From: Haematospirillum sp. H4485
GTDB taxonomy: Bacteria; Pseudomonadota; Alphaproteobacteria; Rhodospirillales; Rhodospirillaceae
Assembly: GCF_012102745.1 (NCBI RefSeq)
Contig: NZ_JAAVSY010000001.1
Coordinates: forward strand, 434,001-498,000
Reading direction: 5' to 3'
Length of the DNA: 64,000 nucleotides
The notes below the pieces were generated by a model that did not search any database, was not told where the DNA came from, and was given only the letters and a program-made list of their open reading frames with translations. Positions 19,633-29,253 of this stretch are shown here, piece after piece; positions within the stretch are counted from its first letter, which is position 1; the number at the start of each line of letters is the position of its first letter. Made by a program: the position numbers and the translations under genes.

Positions 19633-20340
19633 ATGCAACGTAAACTGACTTTGACGTTGGTGACGTCAATGATGATGTTTCCCCAGGTGGTGGAAACCAT
19701 TTACAGCCCGGCGCTGACGCACATTGCGGACGGGTTCCGGGTGAGCGCCGAAATGGCGGCGCAAACGCTCTCTTGTTACTTTTTCGCCTTCGCTCTGGGC
19801 GTGGGGACGGATGTGAGACGTGACCGGACGTCGTCCCACCGCATTATCTGGGCTGGCTCTTTATCTACTGGCATCAATCGCCGCGCTGTTCAGTGGCAGC
19901 TTCAGCGTACTGCTGGCAGCCTTGCTGTTGGGATATGCCGGCTGGCAGCTGCCGGAAACACGCCCGCAACAGATTGCCCGGATTTCGTTTTTCGGCACCC
20001 TGGGAAAAATGACAAAGGATCCCGATAGTTGGCACAGTGCGCTCTTGGTGGCACTATTCAATATCTGCATGTTCAGCTATTATCAGCTGGCGTCGTTCCA
20101 CTTTGCAGCGCTGGAACTGCCGGCGCAGTGGCTCGGCTATACCGGTCTGGTGCTGGCGTCGGGGTCAGTATCGGCGCCGCGATCAACACGTTCTTGATCG
20201 GTAGACGCTGGCCGGTTACTGCGCTGCTGACGCCGGCGTGTACGCTGTCACTGATCGGCGGCGTGCTGGTGTTGCTGCTGGCATGGCGGGTGGTACGTAG
20301 CGAACGTCGCTTGGCAATACCTTCAAGTGGACACGCCTGA
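19633..20340 (+). pseudogene. decayed Bcr/CflA-type MFS drug efflux transporter
   Basis: Three pieces in different frames give consecutive parts of one MFS transporter. The first runs MQRKLTLTLV to YFFAFALGV. The second runs DVTGRRPTALSGLALYLLAS to QWLGYTGLVLASG. The third runs GVSIGAAINTFLIGRRWPV to the end. Between the first two is a frame change with a stop near 19813. Within the second, LLAALLLG joins directly to WQLPETRP, so a large internal block of transmembrane helices is missing. A second frameshift lies near 20165. Base composition is much more GC-rich than the flanks, and the protein pieces resemble enterobacterial homologues, suggesting transfer followed by decay. No function is expected. 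Confidence 0.8.
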
Positions 20341-20401
20341 ACAGATGATCAAATGCCCACTGGCTATATTACAAGGCATCAACAATCCCCTGCTTCTCTT
20401 C

Positions 20402-20980
20402 CTACCGGATCAAGCTGTCCATCAGAGTACGGAAGACTGGGCTATCTTCTGTACCAACCCATTCAAAAAGAAGCATTTCCGTTGTAATAATCTGACACCC
20501 CAGCGCTTGCATACGTGCCATGGCAACCTGCTCTTCGTCAGCATGACGCGATGAGCAGGCATCAGAAACCACAAACACACGATAATCCGCAGCCAAAAGG
20601 TCCAGAACGGTCTGGAGAACGGAAACATGGGCCTCTACGCCGCCAACAATAACGGATCGTACGGCCTTCCCTGCCAACCGTGTTGCCACAGAATGCTCAT
20701 CTTGGTCCGCCAAGCAGGACAGAGCACGTCGGGCAACAGGGCGATGATCCGAAAGAAGATCGCGCAAATCAGGCATGACGGGCCCAAAAATATCGGGACA
20801 CAGCTCGGTCACAACGGCAGGAATCCCGAACATGGATGCCCCCCTCAGCAATCGGGCACAATTAAAGATAACCTTGCGGGGATTATCAACAATCGGGCAC
20901 CGACCTTCCTGGACATCAATTACAAACAGGACAGAATCCTGTACCCGCGCCCTCACTGCACCACCCTCCCTAGTTGGCAT
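20402..20980 (-). CDS. isochorismatase-superfamily protein, catalytic residues altered
   Basis: 192 residues with the cysteine-hydrolase fold: VLFVIDVQEG has the usual Asp at residue 22, and VIVGGVEAHVSVLQTVLDLL, YRVFVVSDACSSR follow the family. However, the nucleophile position is Ser120 (EAHVS instead of EAHVC), and the lysine expected before the FS motif appears to be Arg84 (PVARRALSC). Two of the three catalytic residues are thus replaced, so it may be inactive or changed in chemistry. It resembles the YcaC/ISOC group. It stands alone between the relic transporter and the helicase. Confidence 0.82.
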   Translation of the reverse strand: MPTREGGAVRARVQDSVLFVIDVQEGRCPIVDNPRKVIFNCARLLRGASMFGIPAVVTELCPDIFGPVMPDLRDLLSDHRPVARRALSCLADQDEHSVATRLAGKAVRSVIVGGVEAHVSVLQTVLDLLAADYRVFVVSDACSSRHADEEQVAMARMQALGCQIITTEMLLFEWVGTEDSPVFRTLMDSLIR

Positions 20981-21180
20981 TCACAGCCATTGAAGATAGC
21001 GCGATGCAGCATTAGCAATCAAAGATAAATATGTTATGACAAGGAACCGCAGCAATGATTGACAGAGCCGGAGGACTATCTATTATCGCCCCCCAAACTC
21101 CATGATGATGGAACCGGGCATGGGCGTGTCCATGCCACTGCCGCTCCATCGCCAACTGTACAGGCCGTGCTGCGACTTCC

Positions 21181-23121
21181 ATGAATTTTGCCGATCTGGG
21201 CCTGAGCCCTGAAACACTCCAAGCCGTTACCGAAGTAGGATACTCAACGCCTACCCCCATCCAGGAACAGGCCATCCCCTGGGTTCTTATGGGGCGCGAT
21301 GTCATGGGCATTGCCCAGACCGGAACCGGCAAAACGGCAAGCTTTACCTTGCCCATGATCGATATTCTGGCCAACGGACGTGCCAAGGCGCGCATGCCCC
21401 GGTCCCTTATTCTTGCCCCCACGCGGGAACTGGCGAACCAGGTGGCTGAGAACTTCACCCTGTACGGGAAGTATCACAACCTTTCAATGGCGCTTCTTAT
21501 CGGCGGGGAAAGCTTTACCGAGCAGGAAAAACTTCTTGACCGGGGCGTCGATGTTCTTGTGGCAACACCTGGTCGGCTTATCGACCTCTTTGAAAGAGGT
21601 CGGATCATCCTCCGCGATGTAAAAATTCTAGTTATCGATGAAGCCGACCGCATGCTGGATATGGGCTTCATCCCCGATGTTGAACGCATTGTTTCCCTGT
21701 TGCCTCCCCTGCGGCAAACCCTGTTCTTCTCGGCAACAATGGATGACCAAATTCGCAGGCTGACAAACGTGTTCCTGAACAATCCCAAGGAAGTCAAGGT
21801 CGCGCGCCAAGCGACTGCTGCTGAAACTGTGCTTCAAAAGATGCTTGTTGTTCAATCCGGCGCAAAACGGGAAACCCTGCGGCGCATTCTTCAGGTGGAA
21901 GATGTCCGGAATGCCTTCATCTTTTGTAACCGCAAACGCGATGTTTCCATTTTGCATCGCTCGCTCAAGAAACACGGCTTTGACTGCGCACAACTGCATG
22001 GGGACATGGCCCAATCCGAACGGACTGCAACACTGGCAGCCTTCAAGGCAGGGGAAATCCGGCTGATGGTCTGCTCCGACGTCGCGGCCAGGGGCATTGA
22101 CATTGCCGATGTGTCCCACGTTTTTAATTTTGATGTCCCTCTCCACGCCGAAGACTACGTGCACCGCATTGGCCGCACAGGTCGTGCCGGACGCGATGGT
22201 ATTGCCTGGACCATAGCAACAGAAGAGGATGCGAAGCTGGTTGCCTCTATTGAAAAGCTGACAGGCAAGGAAATACCCCGCGTTGCCATTGAAGGGGCAG
22301 ATCCCGCCGTTCTGTTACCCGAGGTACGGAATGAGAGTAATCCGCGCAGGCAGCAAGAAGACATGAGGTCAGGCAACGCCCGTGGAGAGCGGCGCCCACG
22401 TGACAATAGACGACATGAGGGGCGTGGACGTGACAAGACACACCCTGCCTATGAAGTTGCAGAGATGACCTTTTCCGATAATGCCGTTGCATTCGGTGGG
22501 ATAACACCCGCCTTCCTCCTTGCCCCACTGACACGTACAGAAGAAAATGCCCTGCGGGTGGCATCAGGTCTCACACCGTTACCCGCTCCTTTCCCTCCCG
22601 AAGAGAGAGAAGAAAAATCGGACAGGAACGTAGATCCAAGTACAGGCATGACAGAACTGGCAGAAGAACAAAAGCCGTTCGCTGAACATAAGGAAGAGAT
22701 AATCACCCCTGAGGCGGAACGCCCTGTAAGCACACGCCGTACACGCAAGCGTCCCTCCAGAAAGCGGGGCGCATCAGCATTTGCTGAGCCGGAAGGTACC
22801 AGCCATGAAGATATGGGATCGGAATCTGCAGCAGAACCTTCCGAGGTCAATGAAGCACCCAAGAAGGACTCTGTGCCTCGTCGGAAAGCACGCCGCCGCT
22901 CCACTCCAGCCTCTGACGAAGCGAACCAAGTACAGCATAGCGCTGCAGTAGACGAAGGCAATGAGACGACATTAGAAACCCCCAAGAAGTCGACGCGCCG
23001 CCGTTCCCCCTCTTCTGCTGAGGCCCAAGAAACATCTGAAGAGACGGCGCCCACCAAGAAACTTGCAAAACGGCGCACGCCTGCCAGGATTGCAAAGAAA
23101 GCAAAAGAAAAACCGGAATAG
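21181..23121 (+). CDS. DEAD-box ATP-dependent RNA helicase (RhlE-like)
   Basis: RNA unwinding and remodelling enzyme of 646 residues. The helicase core occupies residues 1-375: motif I AQTGTGKT near 42-49, PTRELA, TPGRL, DEADRMLDMGF, SAT, and HRIGRTGRAGRDG. Residues 380-646 are a low-complexity tail rich in Arg, Lys, Ser and Glu, with repeated basic clusters (RRTRKRPSRKRG, PRRKARRRS, KKSTRRRS), probably an RNA-binding tail. FADLGLSPETLQAV at the N-terminus supports RhlE-type membership. It is followed 33 bp later by a carboxylesterase on the same strand. Confidence 0.93.
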   Translation: MNFADLGLSPETLQAVTEVGYSTPTPIQEQAIPWVLMGRDVMGIAQTGTGKTASFTLPMIDILANGRAKARMPRSLILAPTRELANQVAENFTLYGKYHNLSMALLIGGESFTEQEKLLDRGVDVLVATPGRLIDLFERGRIILRDVKILVIDEADRMLDMGFIPDVERIVSLLPPLRQTLFFSATMDDQIRRLTNVFLNNPKEVKVARQATAAETVLQKMLVVQSGAKRETLRRILQVEDVRNAFIFCNRKRDVSILHRSLKKHGFDCAQLHGDMAQSERTATLAAFKAGEIRLMVCSDVAARGIDIADVSHVFNFDVPLHAEDYVHRIGRTGRAGRDGIAWTIATEEDAKLVASIEKLTGKEIPRVAIEGADPAVLLPEVRNESNPRRQQEDMRSGNARGERRPRDNRRHEGRGRDKTHPAYEVAEMTFSDNAVAFGGITPAFLLAPLTRTEENALRVASGLTPLPAPFPPEEREEKSDRNVDPSTGMTELAEEQKPFAEHKEEIITPEAERPVSTRRTRKRPSRKRGASAFAEPEGTSHEDMGSESAAEPSEVNEAPKKDSVPRRKARRRSTPASDEANQVQHSAAVDEGNETTLETPKKSTRRRSPSSAEAQETSEETAPTKKLAKRRTPARIAKKAKEKPE

Positions 23122-23154
23122 CAAAACTGCGCATAACAAACAGGGATGTACTCC

Positions 23155-23895
23155 ATGTCTCTTTCCGGGCCAGAATACCGTCACCCTGCCAACTCCAACA
23201 CCCGGCAAGCGGTCATTTTCTTGCATGGCTATGGCGCTGACGGTCATGATCTTATCGGGCTTGCCCCACAGATGGGAGAAGCCCTGCCCGGAACGGTCTT
23301 CTACTCCCCGCATGCCCCTGAACCTTGCGAAATGTCTCCTTCAGGTCGGCAATGGTTCAGTCTTGCTTCCTATGATCCGGACATGATGCGGCGGGAGCCC
23401 GAAACCATGTCCCCTATCCACACCCGTCTGCTGCAAGGTGCACGGACAGCAGCTCCCTACCTACAGAACTTTATGGATAGCATTACCGAGAAGGAGAAGA
23501 TTCCGTTAGAGCGCATTGCCTTAGTTGGATTTTCCCAAGGGTCGATGATGGCTATGCATGTTGCACTGCGACAAAGAACGTCTTTAGCTGCTGTCGTTGG
23601 TTTCTCAGGGGCCCTAGTTGGGGCGGAGGTGCTTCCCAATGAAGTGACATCACGCCCCCCCGTACTTCTCGTTCATGGCGATGCAGATCCTGTGGTCCCC
23701 TACCTGGCAATGGAACTAGCTGAACGTGCTCTGCGGGAGAACTGCGTTGATGTGGGTACCGTCACATGCCAAGGGCTGCCTCACGGTATTGACGAGTATG
23801 GACTGTGTCATGCTATTCGCTTCCTGAAACAACGCTTTACTCCTAAAGATAATGAATCAGGTCATCTCCATGACTTGGAAACACGTGAATCCTGA
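23155..23895 (+). CDS. phospholipase/carboxylesterase family alpha/beta hydrolase
   Basis: A cytoplasmic serine esterase of 246 residues. The oxyanion region is FLHGYGADGHDL, the nucleophile elbow GFSQGSMMA, the acid region VHGDADPVVPY, and the catalytic His is in GLPHGIDEYG. The ATG at 23155 (MSLSGPEYR) has AGGGA 8-9 nt upstream; ATG 23146 in the same frame overlaps that site. It is probably co-transcribed with the helicase. The substrate is unknown; homologues hydrolyse short acyl esters. Confidence 0.88.
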   Translation: MSLSGPEYRHPANSNTRQAVIFLHGYGADGHDLIGLAPQMGEALPGTVFYSPHAPEPCEMSPSGRQWFSLASYDPDMMRREPETMSPIHTRLLQGARTAAPYLQNFMDSITEKEKIPLERIALVGFSQGSMMAMHVALRQRTSLAAVVGFSGALVGAEVLPNEVTSRPPVLLVHGDADPVVPYLAMELAERALRENCVDVGTVTCQGLPHGIDEYGLCHAIRFLKQRFTPKDNESGHLHDLETRES

Positions 23896-23988
23896 AAAAT
23901 TTTCGGTACCTTCCTTTAACATGTTGACCTCTAGTTTATATTTCGATAGAAAACACCGTGTTCAGCGTCATGCGCCATGTGAATTCAA

Positions 23989-24080
23989 GGAGCGGTGGGT
24001 GAGTGGCTGAAACCAGCAGTTTGCTAAACTGTCGCACGGGGTAACTCGTGCCGAGGGTTCGAATCCCTCCCGCTCCGCCA
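23989..24080 (+). tRNA. tRNA-Ser (GCT)
   Basis: The acceptor stem GGAGCGG pairs with CCGCTCC, followed by G and an encoded CCA. The anticodon loop TTGCTAA gives anticodon GCT, reading AGC and AGU. The long variable arm (CGCACGGG gtaa CTCGTGC) is diagnostic of serine. The T-loop is GGTTCGAATCC. Total length is 92 nt. No attachment-site duplication was noticed downstream. Confidence 0.97.
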
Positions 24081-24261
24081 TGTTCGTTCTCTAAAGCATT
24101 GATTTATAAGAAGTTTACAGAACGCCCGTTGCGTTTGAGCAAACTTTGACCACACTTCTTCTGGAAAAAATAATTACGTTGCCTTGGCGTTTAGCTGTAT
24201 TTTCTGGGCCCGCAAGAAAATAGAAAAATAGCCCCAAAAGTCTGCAGAATCGTTGACAGGA

Positions 24262-25127
24262 TCAGTCCTTTCTATTCACCTCGGCTAGGAGCTCCCGCGC
24301 AGCCAGCTTTCCCAATGCGTTCCCGGCAAGCGGGCTATCGCCTGTGAGGATTCTTCCATCCTTATGGACTTGCCCGGAGATTTGGTCATTGAGTATTTCA
24401 AAGCCCAGCCGCTTCAGTTTCTCACCAAATTTCCATGTCAAATGCCCCAGCATATAGCCGACCTCCGGTGTTTTTGCATCCATTACATCGGGGAAGGCAA
24501 CAATCTTTTTGCCCCTATAAAGAAGGCTATCTTCACCAACAGCCAAAAAAGCTGCAGGTCCGTGGCAAATAGAGATCAAGAATTTATTCTTCTCCGCAAC
24601 CCATTCCAACAATGCCTTCATCTCAGAGCTGTCGGGCAAACCTATCAGGGCGCCATGTCCACCTGGTATAAAAACGCCTATGTAATCAGAGTGCTGACCA
24701 AGAGCTGTCTCCACAACATCCCCCAACCGCCTTGGGCTCTTCATGGCAGCATTATACTTTCTATACAGCCCTACCACTTCCGTATCCTGACGAGGCATTG
24801 CCCATAACTCGAACTTTATCGGATAGCCAGAGAGGGTAGCAAAATCGAATTCAAATCCGGCCTTATGAAGATGATACATAGGAAGCAGGGTTTCTACCGG
24901 GTGATTCCCCGTAGAAAAAAAGTTCCATTATCAAGCAGCAGGTAGCGCTCATCCGCGCCAATGACCAATACTTTCCACCGCCCACCCTTGTATGCACTTG
25001 GATACTCTGCATCAGATAGATTGGAGATCTGAGAGGTAAATTGCGCGAGAGAATAGGGAGAGGGAAAGAAGGCATTGTCTTCTGCAGAGTCAGGCGTTGG
25101 ATTCATATCGCTCTTCCCAGAATCCAT
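24262..25127 (-). pseudogene. hchA: glyoxalase III / Hsp31-like protein HchA with a frameshift in a homopolymer
   Basis: HchA is a DJ-1/PfpI-family glyoxalase/deglycase and holding chaperone. The upstream part ([10 protein letters not shown] to LLLDNGTFF) and the downstream part (from MYHLHKAGFEF, with the catalytic cysteine in ISICHGPAAFLAVG) together match the whole protein but lie in different frames. The break is in a run of seven A on the plus strand (24915-24921). One more base would read [22 protein letters not shown], exactly the family sequence. Everything else is intact, so this is a recent mutation, a sequencing error, or possible slippage. The start at 25127 has GGAG 6 nt upstream. 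Confidence 0.85.
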
Positions 25128-25283
25128 AACTCGCTCCATGCTAATTTATTCTGATGTCAATATAAGACAATGATCAAAACTCACAAAATTACAAAACAAT
25201 TTATAATAATATTACTTAATATATATCCGCATGTAATCGGTATAATAATCATCACCCTTGAACTGAACGCTTTTACACAAGCT

Positions 25284-25313
25284 CTTGGTGCCACAATCCC
25301 TCGCAGCACCAAG
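25284..25313. other. 8-bp inverted repeat between nhaA and hchA
   Basis: CTTGGTGC and GCACCAAG are separated by 14 nt, just downstream of the nhaA stop. No T-tract follows, so it may be a weak terminator or a processing hairpin. Confidence 0.35.
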
Positions 25314-25326
25314 GCACAAGTGTCAG

Positions 25327-26511
25327 CTAGGCTAGCTCTTCGACCTTCTCCACAGGAGTTGCCCTCTTAAGAATAAGCAATCCAACAAGAGCTGACAGCA
25401 AAGACCCCCCCAGAACACCAAGACGAATTTCAGCATCGTGAAGGCCAGAAGGGAAGGCAAGCGTACCGACAAACAAGCTCATGGTAAAACCAATGCCCGT
25501 AATAACAGACATCCCATAAAACTGAGCCCACGACACCCCTTTGGGCAAGGAGCCTATGCCACGAACCGATGCAAACCAGGTAAAGGTCATAACCCCAACC
25601 TGCTTTCCAATGAAAAGCCCCAGACCAATACCAAGCGTAATGGTGCTGAAAACAACATCATATGTAACGCCAGCCAATGAAACGCCTGCATTAGAGAACG
25701 CAAAGATCGGCATAATTCCAAAGGCAACCCATGGATGAAGCGCTTCCTCGACATGCTTCAAGGGAGACTCTGAAGCTTGGCCAGATCCACGCAAAGGAAT
25801 AGCCAGTCCAAGAACAACCCCCGCCAACGTGGCGTGAACACCGGACTTCAACACACAAACCCACAAAAAGATACCAACAAGAACGTAGGGAGTTATTCGG
25901 TTGATTCCCGCCTTGTTCAGGCTGAACAAAATCATGATTGCTATAACAGCCAACCCCAGAGAAAGCATGGAAAGGTGGCTGGTGTAAAAAAATGCAATAA
26001 TAATAATGGCTCCAAGATCATCCATGACTGCCAAGGCCAAAAGAAAAATCTTGAGCGTAGCCGGAACTCTCTTCCCTGCCAGAGCCATAACTCCCAAGGC
26101 AAATGCTATATCGGTTGCTGCGGGAATAGCCCATCCATTCAACCTGTCAGGCCACGCCATATTGAAAGCGATATAGACGAGAGCAGGCCCTATCATACCA
26201 CCAAGCGCAGCAATGCCGGGCATCAACGCCTTCTTGCGGGATGATAATTCTCCCTCAAGGACTTCTCTTTTGATTTCAAGACCTACCAAAAGAAAAAAGA
26301 CAGCCATAAGGCCATCATTGATCCAAAGAAGAAGAGGCTTGTCTATACCAGCTCCATTGAAGGTCACAGCAAGCTTTGTCGTCAGAAAGTCTTGATAAAA
26401 GGGTGCCCCCGCACTGTTGGCTAAAAGAAGGGCTATGCATGCCGCACCGACAAGGCAAAGCCCTCCGGCAGCCTCCATATGCATGAACTTCCGGATCATC
26501 GACAATGCCAT
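25327..26511 (-). CDS. nhaA: Na+/H+ antiporter NhaA
   Basis: Inner-membrane antiporter exporting Na+ (or Li+) in exchange for protons. 394 residues with about 12 membrane segments. The ion-binding Asp pair is in LALAVMDDLGAIIII; ATDIAFALGVMAL and SGVHATLAGVVLG are also typical. The ATG at 26511 (MALSMIRKFMHMEAAGG) has AAAGG about 10 nt upstream; the earlier in-frame start at 26553 lacks a ribosome site. A single gene facing the same way as hchA. Confidence 0.94.
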   Translation of the reverse strand: MALSMIRKFMHMEAAGGLCLVGAACIALLLANSAGAPFYQDFLTTKLAVTFNGAGIDKPLLLWINDGLMAVFFLLVGLEIKREVLEGELSSRKKALMPGIAALGGMIGPALVYIAFNMAWPDRLNGWAIPAATDIAFALGVMALAGKRVPATLKIFLLALAVMDDLGAIIIIAFFYTSHLSMLSLGLAVIAIMILFSLNKAGINRITPYVLVGIFLWVCVLKSGVHATLAGVVLGLAIPLRGSGQASESPLKHVEEALHPWVAFGIMPIFAFSNAGVSLAGVTYDVVFSTITLGIGLGLFIGKQVGVMTFTWFASVRGIGSLPKGVSWAQFYGMSVITGIGFTMSLFVGTLAFPSGLHDAEIRLGVLGGSLLSALVGLLILKRATPVEKVEELA

Positions 26512-26669
26512 ACCAAGAAACCTTTCTTTTTCTTTCAAAACTACCAACCCCATAGAAATAATGAATAAAGTACGGATCCTCCCGCATCAACCAAAAAGGC
26601 CCCTTTCCCGCACGGTATGATGCTCTTTCCCTTGCGTACAGATCTCAGACGAAGGAACACGTTCCTTGA

Positions 26670-27131
26670 CTACAAACGCGGTCCCATTCCTTTGGGGATC
26701 TCAACAATGGCCTTTCCTACAGGGAAGATGGAAATCCACGCCAGCTTCAAATGCGCCCATGCCAGCGGCAAACCAACAAGAGTAATAGCGCAAGCCAAGG
26801 CAGACGATATATGGCCCAACGCCAGCCACCAACCGGCAAGGACAAACCACAGCACATTACCCAAAAGGCCCCAGACCCCCGTCCCGATATCACGCTCCCC
26901 GTATAAATCCTGGCGGTCAACAGCCATACGGCCAAAAGGCCATAGCGAATAAAATGCAATATTCAGGGAAGACCTGACCCACGGAATCCCGACAATGGTC
27001 AAGGCCATCAGACAAGCGGCCAGAACCCAGCCCAAGAACATCACAAAACCACCCAATAGAACCCAGACCACATTCAAGACAAGAACAATGGGATCAGGGG
27101 TTTGGGGATACTCTGCGCTGTTTTGTCTCAC
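26670..27131 (-). CDS. YccF-family inner membrane protein
   Basis: 153 residues with two copies of a small hydrophobic unit (WVLLGGFVMFLGWVLAACLM then NVLWFVLAGWWLALGH), each followed by a GIPW- or GLPLAW-type motif. This matches the YccF domain family of unknown function. It lies between nhaA (160 bp away) and the polysaccharide deacetylase (40 bp upstream on the same strand), with which it may be co-transcribed. No role can be assigned. Confidence 0.83.
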   Translation of the reverse strand: MRQNSAEYPQTPDPIVLVLNVVWVLLGGFVMFLGWVLAACLMALTIVGIPWVRSSLNIAFYSLWPFGRMAVDRQDLYGERDIGTGVWGLLGNVLWFVLAGWWLALGHISSALACAITLVGLPLAWAHLKLAWISIFPVGKAIVEIPKGMGPRL

Positions 27132-27171
27132 AACAAGATCCCCTCTCGAGGCATGTTAAGACTATCGCCAA

Positions 27172-27897
27172 TTATAGCAGGAGGAAACGATCCAGGATGC
27201 TTGGCGCTGAACATATATCCATAGGACAGGCACGTAACCCTCTTTTGGCAAGCCCCCCCAAAAACTGCTCGGTCAAAATTAAGGACGTTTCGGCACGCAC
27301 GGAGCTGTCTATATCAAAGGCCATATCGTGCAGCAACATCACCGCCCCTTCCAGACTGCCCGTATCCAGTGCAACATCAATCCGCTTCTGTCCTTCGAGG
27401 CGCACCTCATCAGGTGTCTTGCACATACGTGCCAAGCCGGGATCATCAACATGCAACGACCAGTGAGCAACCTGGGCAGAAGGCCAGAACGAGCGAATGG
27501 TATGATGGACTTTTGGATTACGATAGCCACCAGCATAAGGAAGACGGACGAGATAAGGATCTGGCGTCGGACGGAAACGGGCCAGCAGCTCCTCTCCCCT
27601 GAGAAGGTCGGCTTTCAGACGTTCAGGACCGGCATGGTCAAGACGAATATGGTCCCACCCATGGGCATAAACCGGATGCCCTGCCCGCACAATGTCTGCT
27701 ACAAGATCGGGGTACTGAACGGTGCGGCACCCTGACAGGAAAAAGGTTGCACCGGCATTATACTCCGACAAAAGCTTCAATATTCCCGGCGTTGCTTCCG
27801 GAGTAGGGCCGTCATCATAGGATAACCCGACCCTCCCATCATGATGAGAGAGCCGACGAACGATAGGCAACCAGCGGGCGAAAAGATCAAATTTCAT
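27172..27897 (-). CDS. polysaccharide deacetylase (NodB domain) family protein
   Basis: A carbohydrate-esterase 4 type protein of 241 residues. Motif 1 is SYDDGPTPE (usual TFDDGP), with the catalytic base and first metal Asp present. Motif 2 is AHGWDHIRLDH, where the usual H(S/T)xxH is HGWDH-like. Motif 3 is RLPYAGGYRN. VAHWSLHVDDP and MLLHDM complete the set. No signal peptide is visible. The ATG at 27897 is chosen; a TTG at 27906 is an alternative. The adjacent divergent glycosyltransferase suggests a role in surface glycan or small-glycolipid modification. Confidence 0.82.
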   Translation of the reverse strand: MKFDLFARWLPIVRRLSHHDGRVGLSYDDGPTPEATPGILKLLSEYNAGATFFLSGCRTVQYPDLVADIVRAGHPVYAHGWDHIRLDHAGPERLKADLLRGEELLARFRPTPDPYLVRLPYAGGYRNPKVHHTIRSFWPSAQVAHWSLHVDDPGLARMCKTPDEVRLEGQKRIDVALDTGSLEGAVMLLHDMAFDIDSSVRAETSLILTEQFLGGLAKRGLRACPMDICSAPSILDRFLLL

Positions 27898-27964
27898 TGC
27901 ACTCAATATTTTTCCGGAAAAACGGATGCGGGTCGATTATGCTCCCTTAGCAGATCCATAACAA

Positions 27965-29017
27965 TTGCACACCAATGAAAGTTACGGGCCGGTGAGAATT
28001 ATTATTGCTGATGATGGCGTTCATTTTAACGGATTATGCTTGGAGCAGAGACCTCTTGGGGGAGCGGAAAGCTGTGTTATCTGGCTTGCCGAAGCCTTTG
28101 CCAGACTGGGGCACCATGTAACATGTCTGACAAACTCCAATACCTCACTTCTACATAATGGCGTGAACTGGGAACCCATCGACGGGAACCACCCGGAATC
28201 AGCCGACTTGTACATTGCCAACCGGGGACATACGGTGCTGCGCCTTATTCCAAAGGCAAGGCACGTTGCTTTCTGGATCCATAATCCCGCCCAATACCTT
28301 CTCAAGACACGCTACCTGTGGCCTCTTGTCAGGCGCAAGTCTGCCATGGTCTTTTTGTCAAAATTCCATGCCTCTACCCTTCCGGCATGGGTTCCAGGGC
28401 GGCGGCTTGTTATACCTCATGGTGTCGATCCCGTATTTTACCCCTCCCCCCACATAACTATCCCCCCCGGACCACGTGCCGTTTTCCTGTCCAATCCCCT
28501 GCGTGGACTGGATCCCCTGCTCGATATGTGGAAACAGCATGTTGTTCCTGCCATTCCTTCAGCCGAGCTGCACCTGTTTACGGGGCCGGGCATTATGAGC
28601 CAGCGGGAAGGTGGTTCAGAAGAAACGCAGGCTGTTCTTGAAAAAGCGCAACATACTGCGGGCGTTTTCCTCAACCCTCCCCTGCAGAGGAATAGTCTGG
28701 CATCCGCCCTGAGGTCAATGAGGGTGCACTGCTACCCCTCAACGGTACCAGAAAGCTTCTGCTTGGCCATTGCCGAGTCTCAAGCCTGTGGCGTTCCAGC
28801 CATCGTCAATGATACAGGGGCACTGCCTGAAAGAATAACAGACAAAAAAACAGGCTTTGTCACAATGACAGCCAACCCTCGATCTTTCGCAGACGCAACA
28901 ATCCGCCTGCTGTCCGATGACACGTTATGGCAGAGCATGCATCAAAGCCTGTTGCTGGCGCCAATCCGACGCTGGGAAGACGTAGCCCGTGATTTTATCA
29001 ATCAAACAATAACTTGA
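27965..29017 (+). CDS. glycosyltransferase family 4 / group 1-like
   Basis: 350 residues from the first possible start (TTG 27965); GTG at 27992 (VRIIIADDGVHFNG) is equally possible and neither has a good ribosome site. The N-domain has RPLGGAESCVIWLAEAFARLGHHV, the nucleotide-sugar acceptor side. The C-domain contains VIPHGVD and the donor-binding PESFCLAIAESQACGVPAIVNDTGALPE. Sugar donor and acceptor cannot be predicted. It is divergent from the polysaccharide deacetylase. Confidence 0.85.
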   Translation: MHTNESYGPVRIIIADDGVHFNGLCLEQRPLGGAESCVIWLAEAFARLGHHVTCLTNSNTSLLHNGVNWEPIDGNHPESADLYIANRGHTVLRLIPKARHVAFWIHNPAQYLLKTRYLWPLVRRKSAMVFLSKFHASTLPAWVPGRRLVIPHGVDPVFYPSPHITIPPGPRAVFLSNPLRGLDPLLDMWKQHVVPAIPSAELHLFTGPGIMSQREGGSEETQAVLEKAQHTAGVFLNPPLQRNSLASALRSMRVHCYPSTVPESFCLAIAESQACGVPAIVNDTGALPERITDKKTGFVTMTANPRSFADATIRLLSDDTLWQSMHQSLLLAPIRRWEDVARDFINQTIT

Positions 29018-29200
29018 GATTGATAAAAGCCAAAGGACGGTTTGTATTTGCACCATCGCACAATTTTGCATTGCGACATGAATTCAAACCGCAACATGGT
29101 GATGCATTATCCTGTCCTATGGAGAAAGAAGGAAATCGGGGGTTGTCAGGACAAAAGAATTCAGGCATCTGAAGGCATCACGCATACCCCCGTTTTGGGG

Positions 29201-29222
29201 AAACCGGCAAAAGAACCGGTTT
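29201..29222. promoter_or_regulatory. inverted repeat upstream of the sugar transporter gene
   Basis: AAACCGG and CCGGTTT flank 8 nt, about 35 bp before the transporter ATG, immediately after a CCCC/GGGG-flanked T-run. It may be an operator or a leader hairpin. Confidence 0.3.
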
Positions 29223-29253
29223 GTTTCAGAAGCGCTGAACAAAGGCTGTTCCG

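Noticed and set aside
24081-24261. Integration site downstream of tRNA-Ser
   Set aside because: No direct repeat of the tRNA 3' end and no integrase gene were seen within the following genes.
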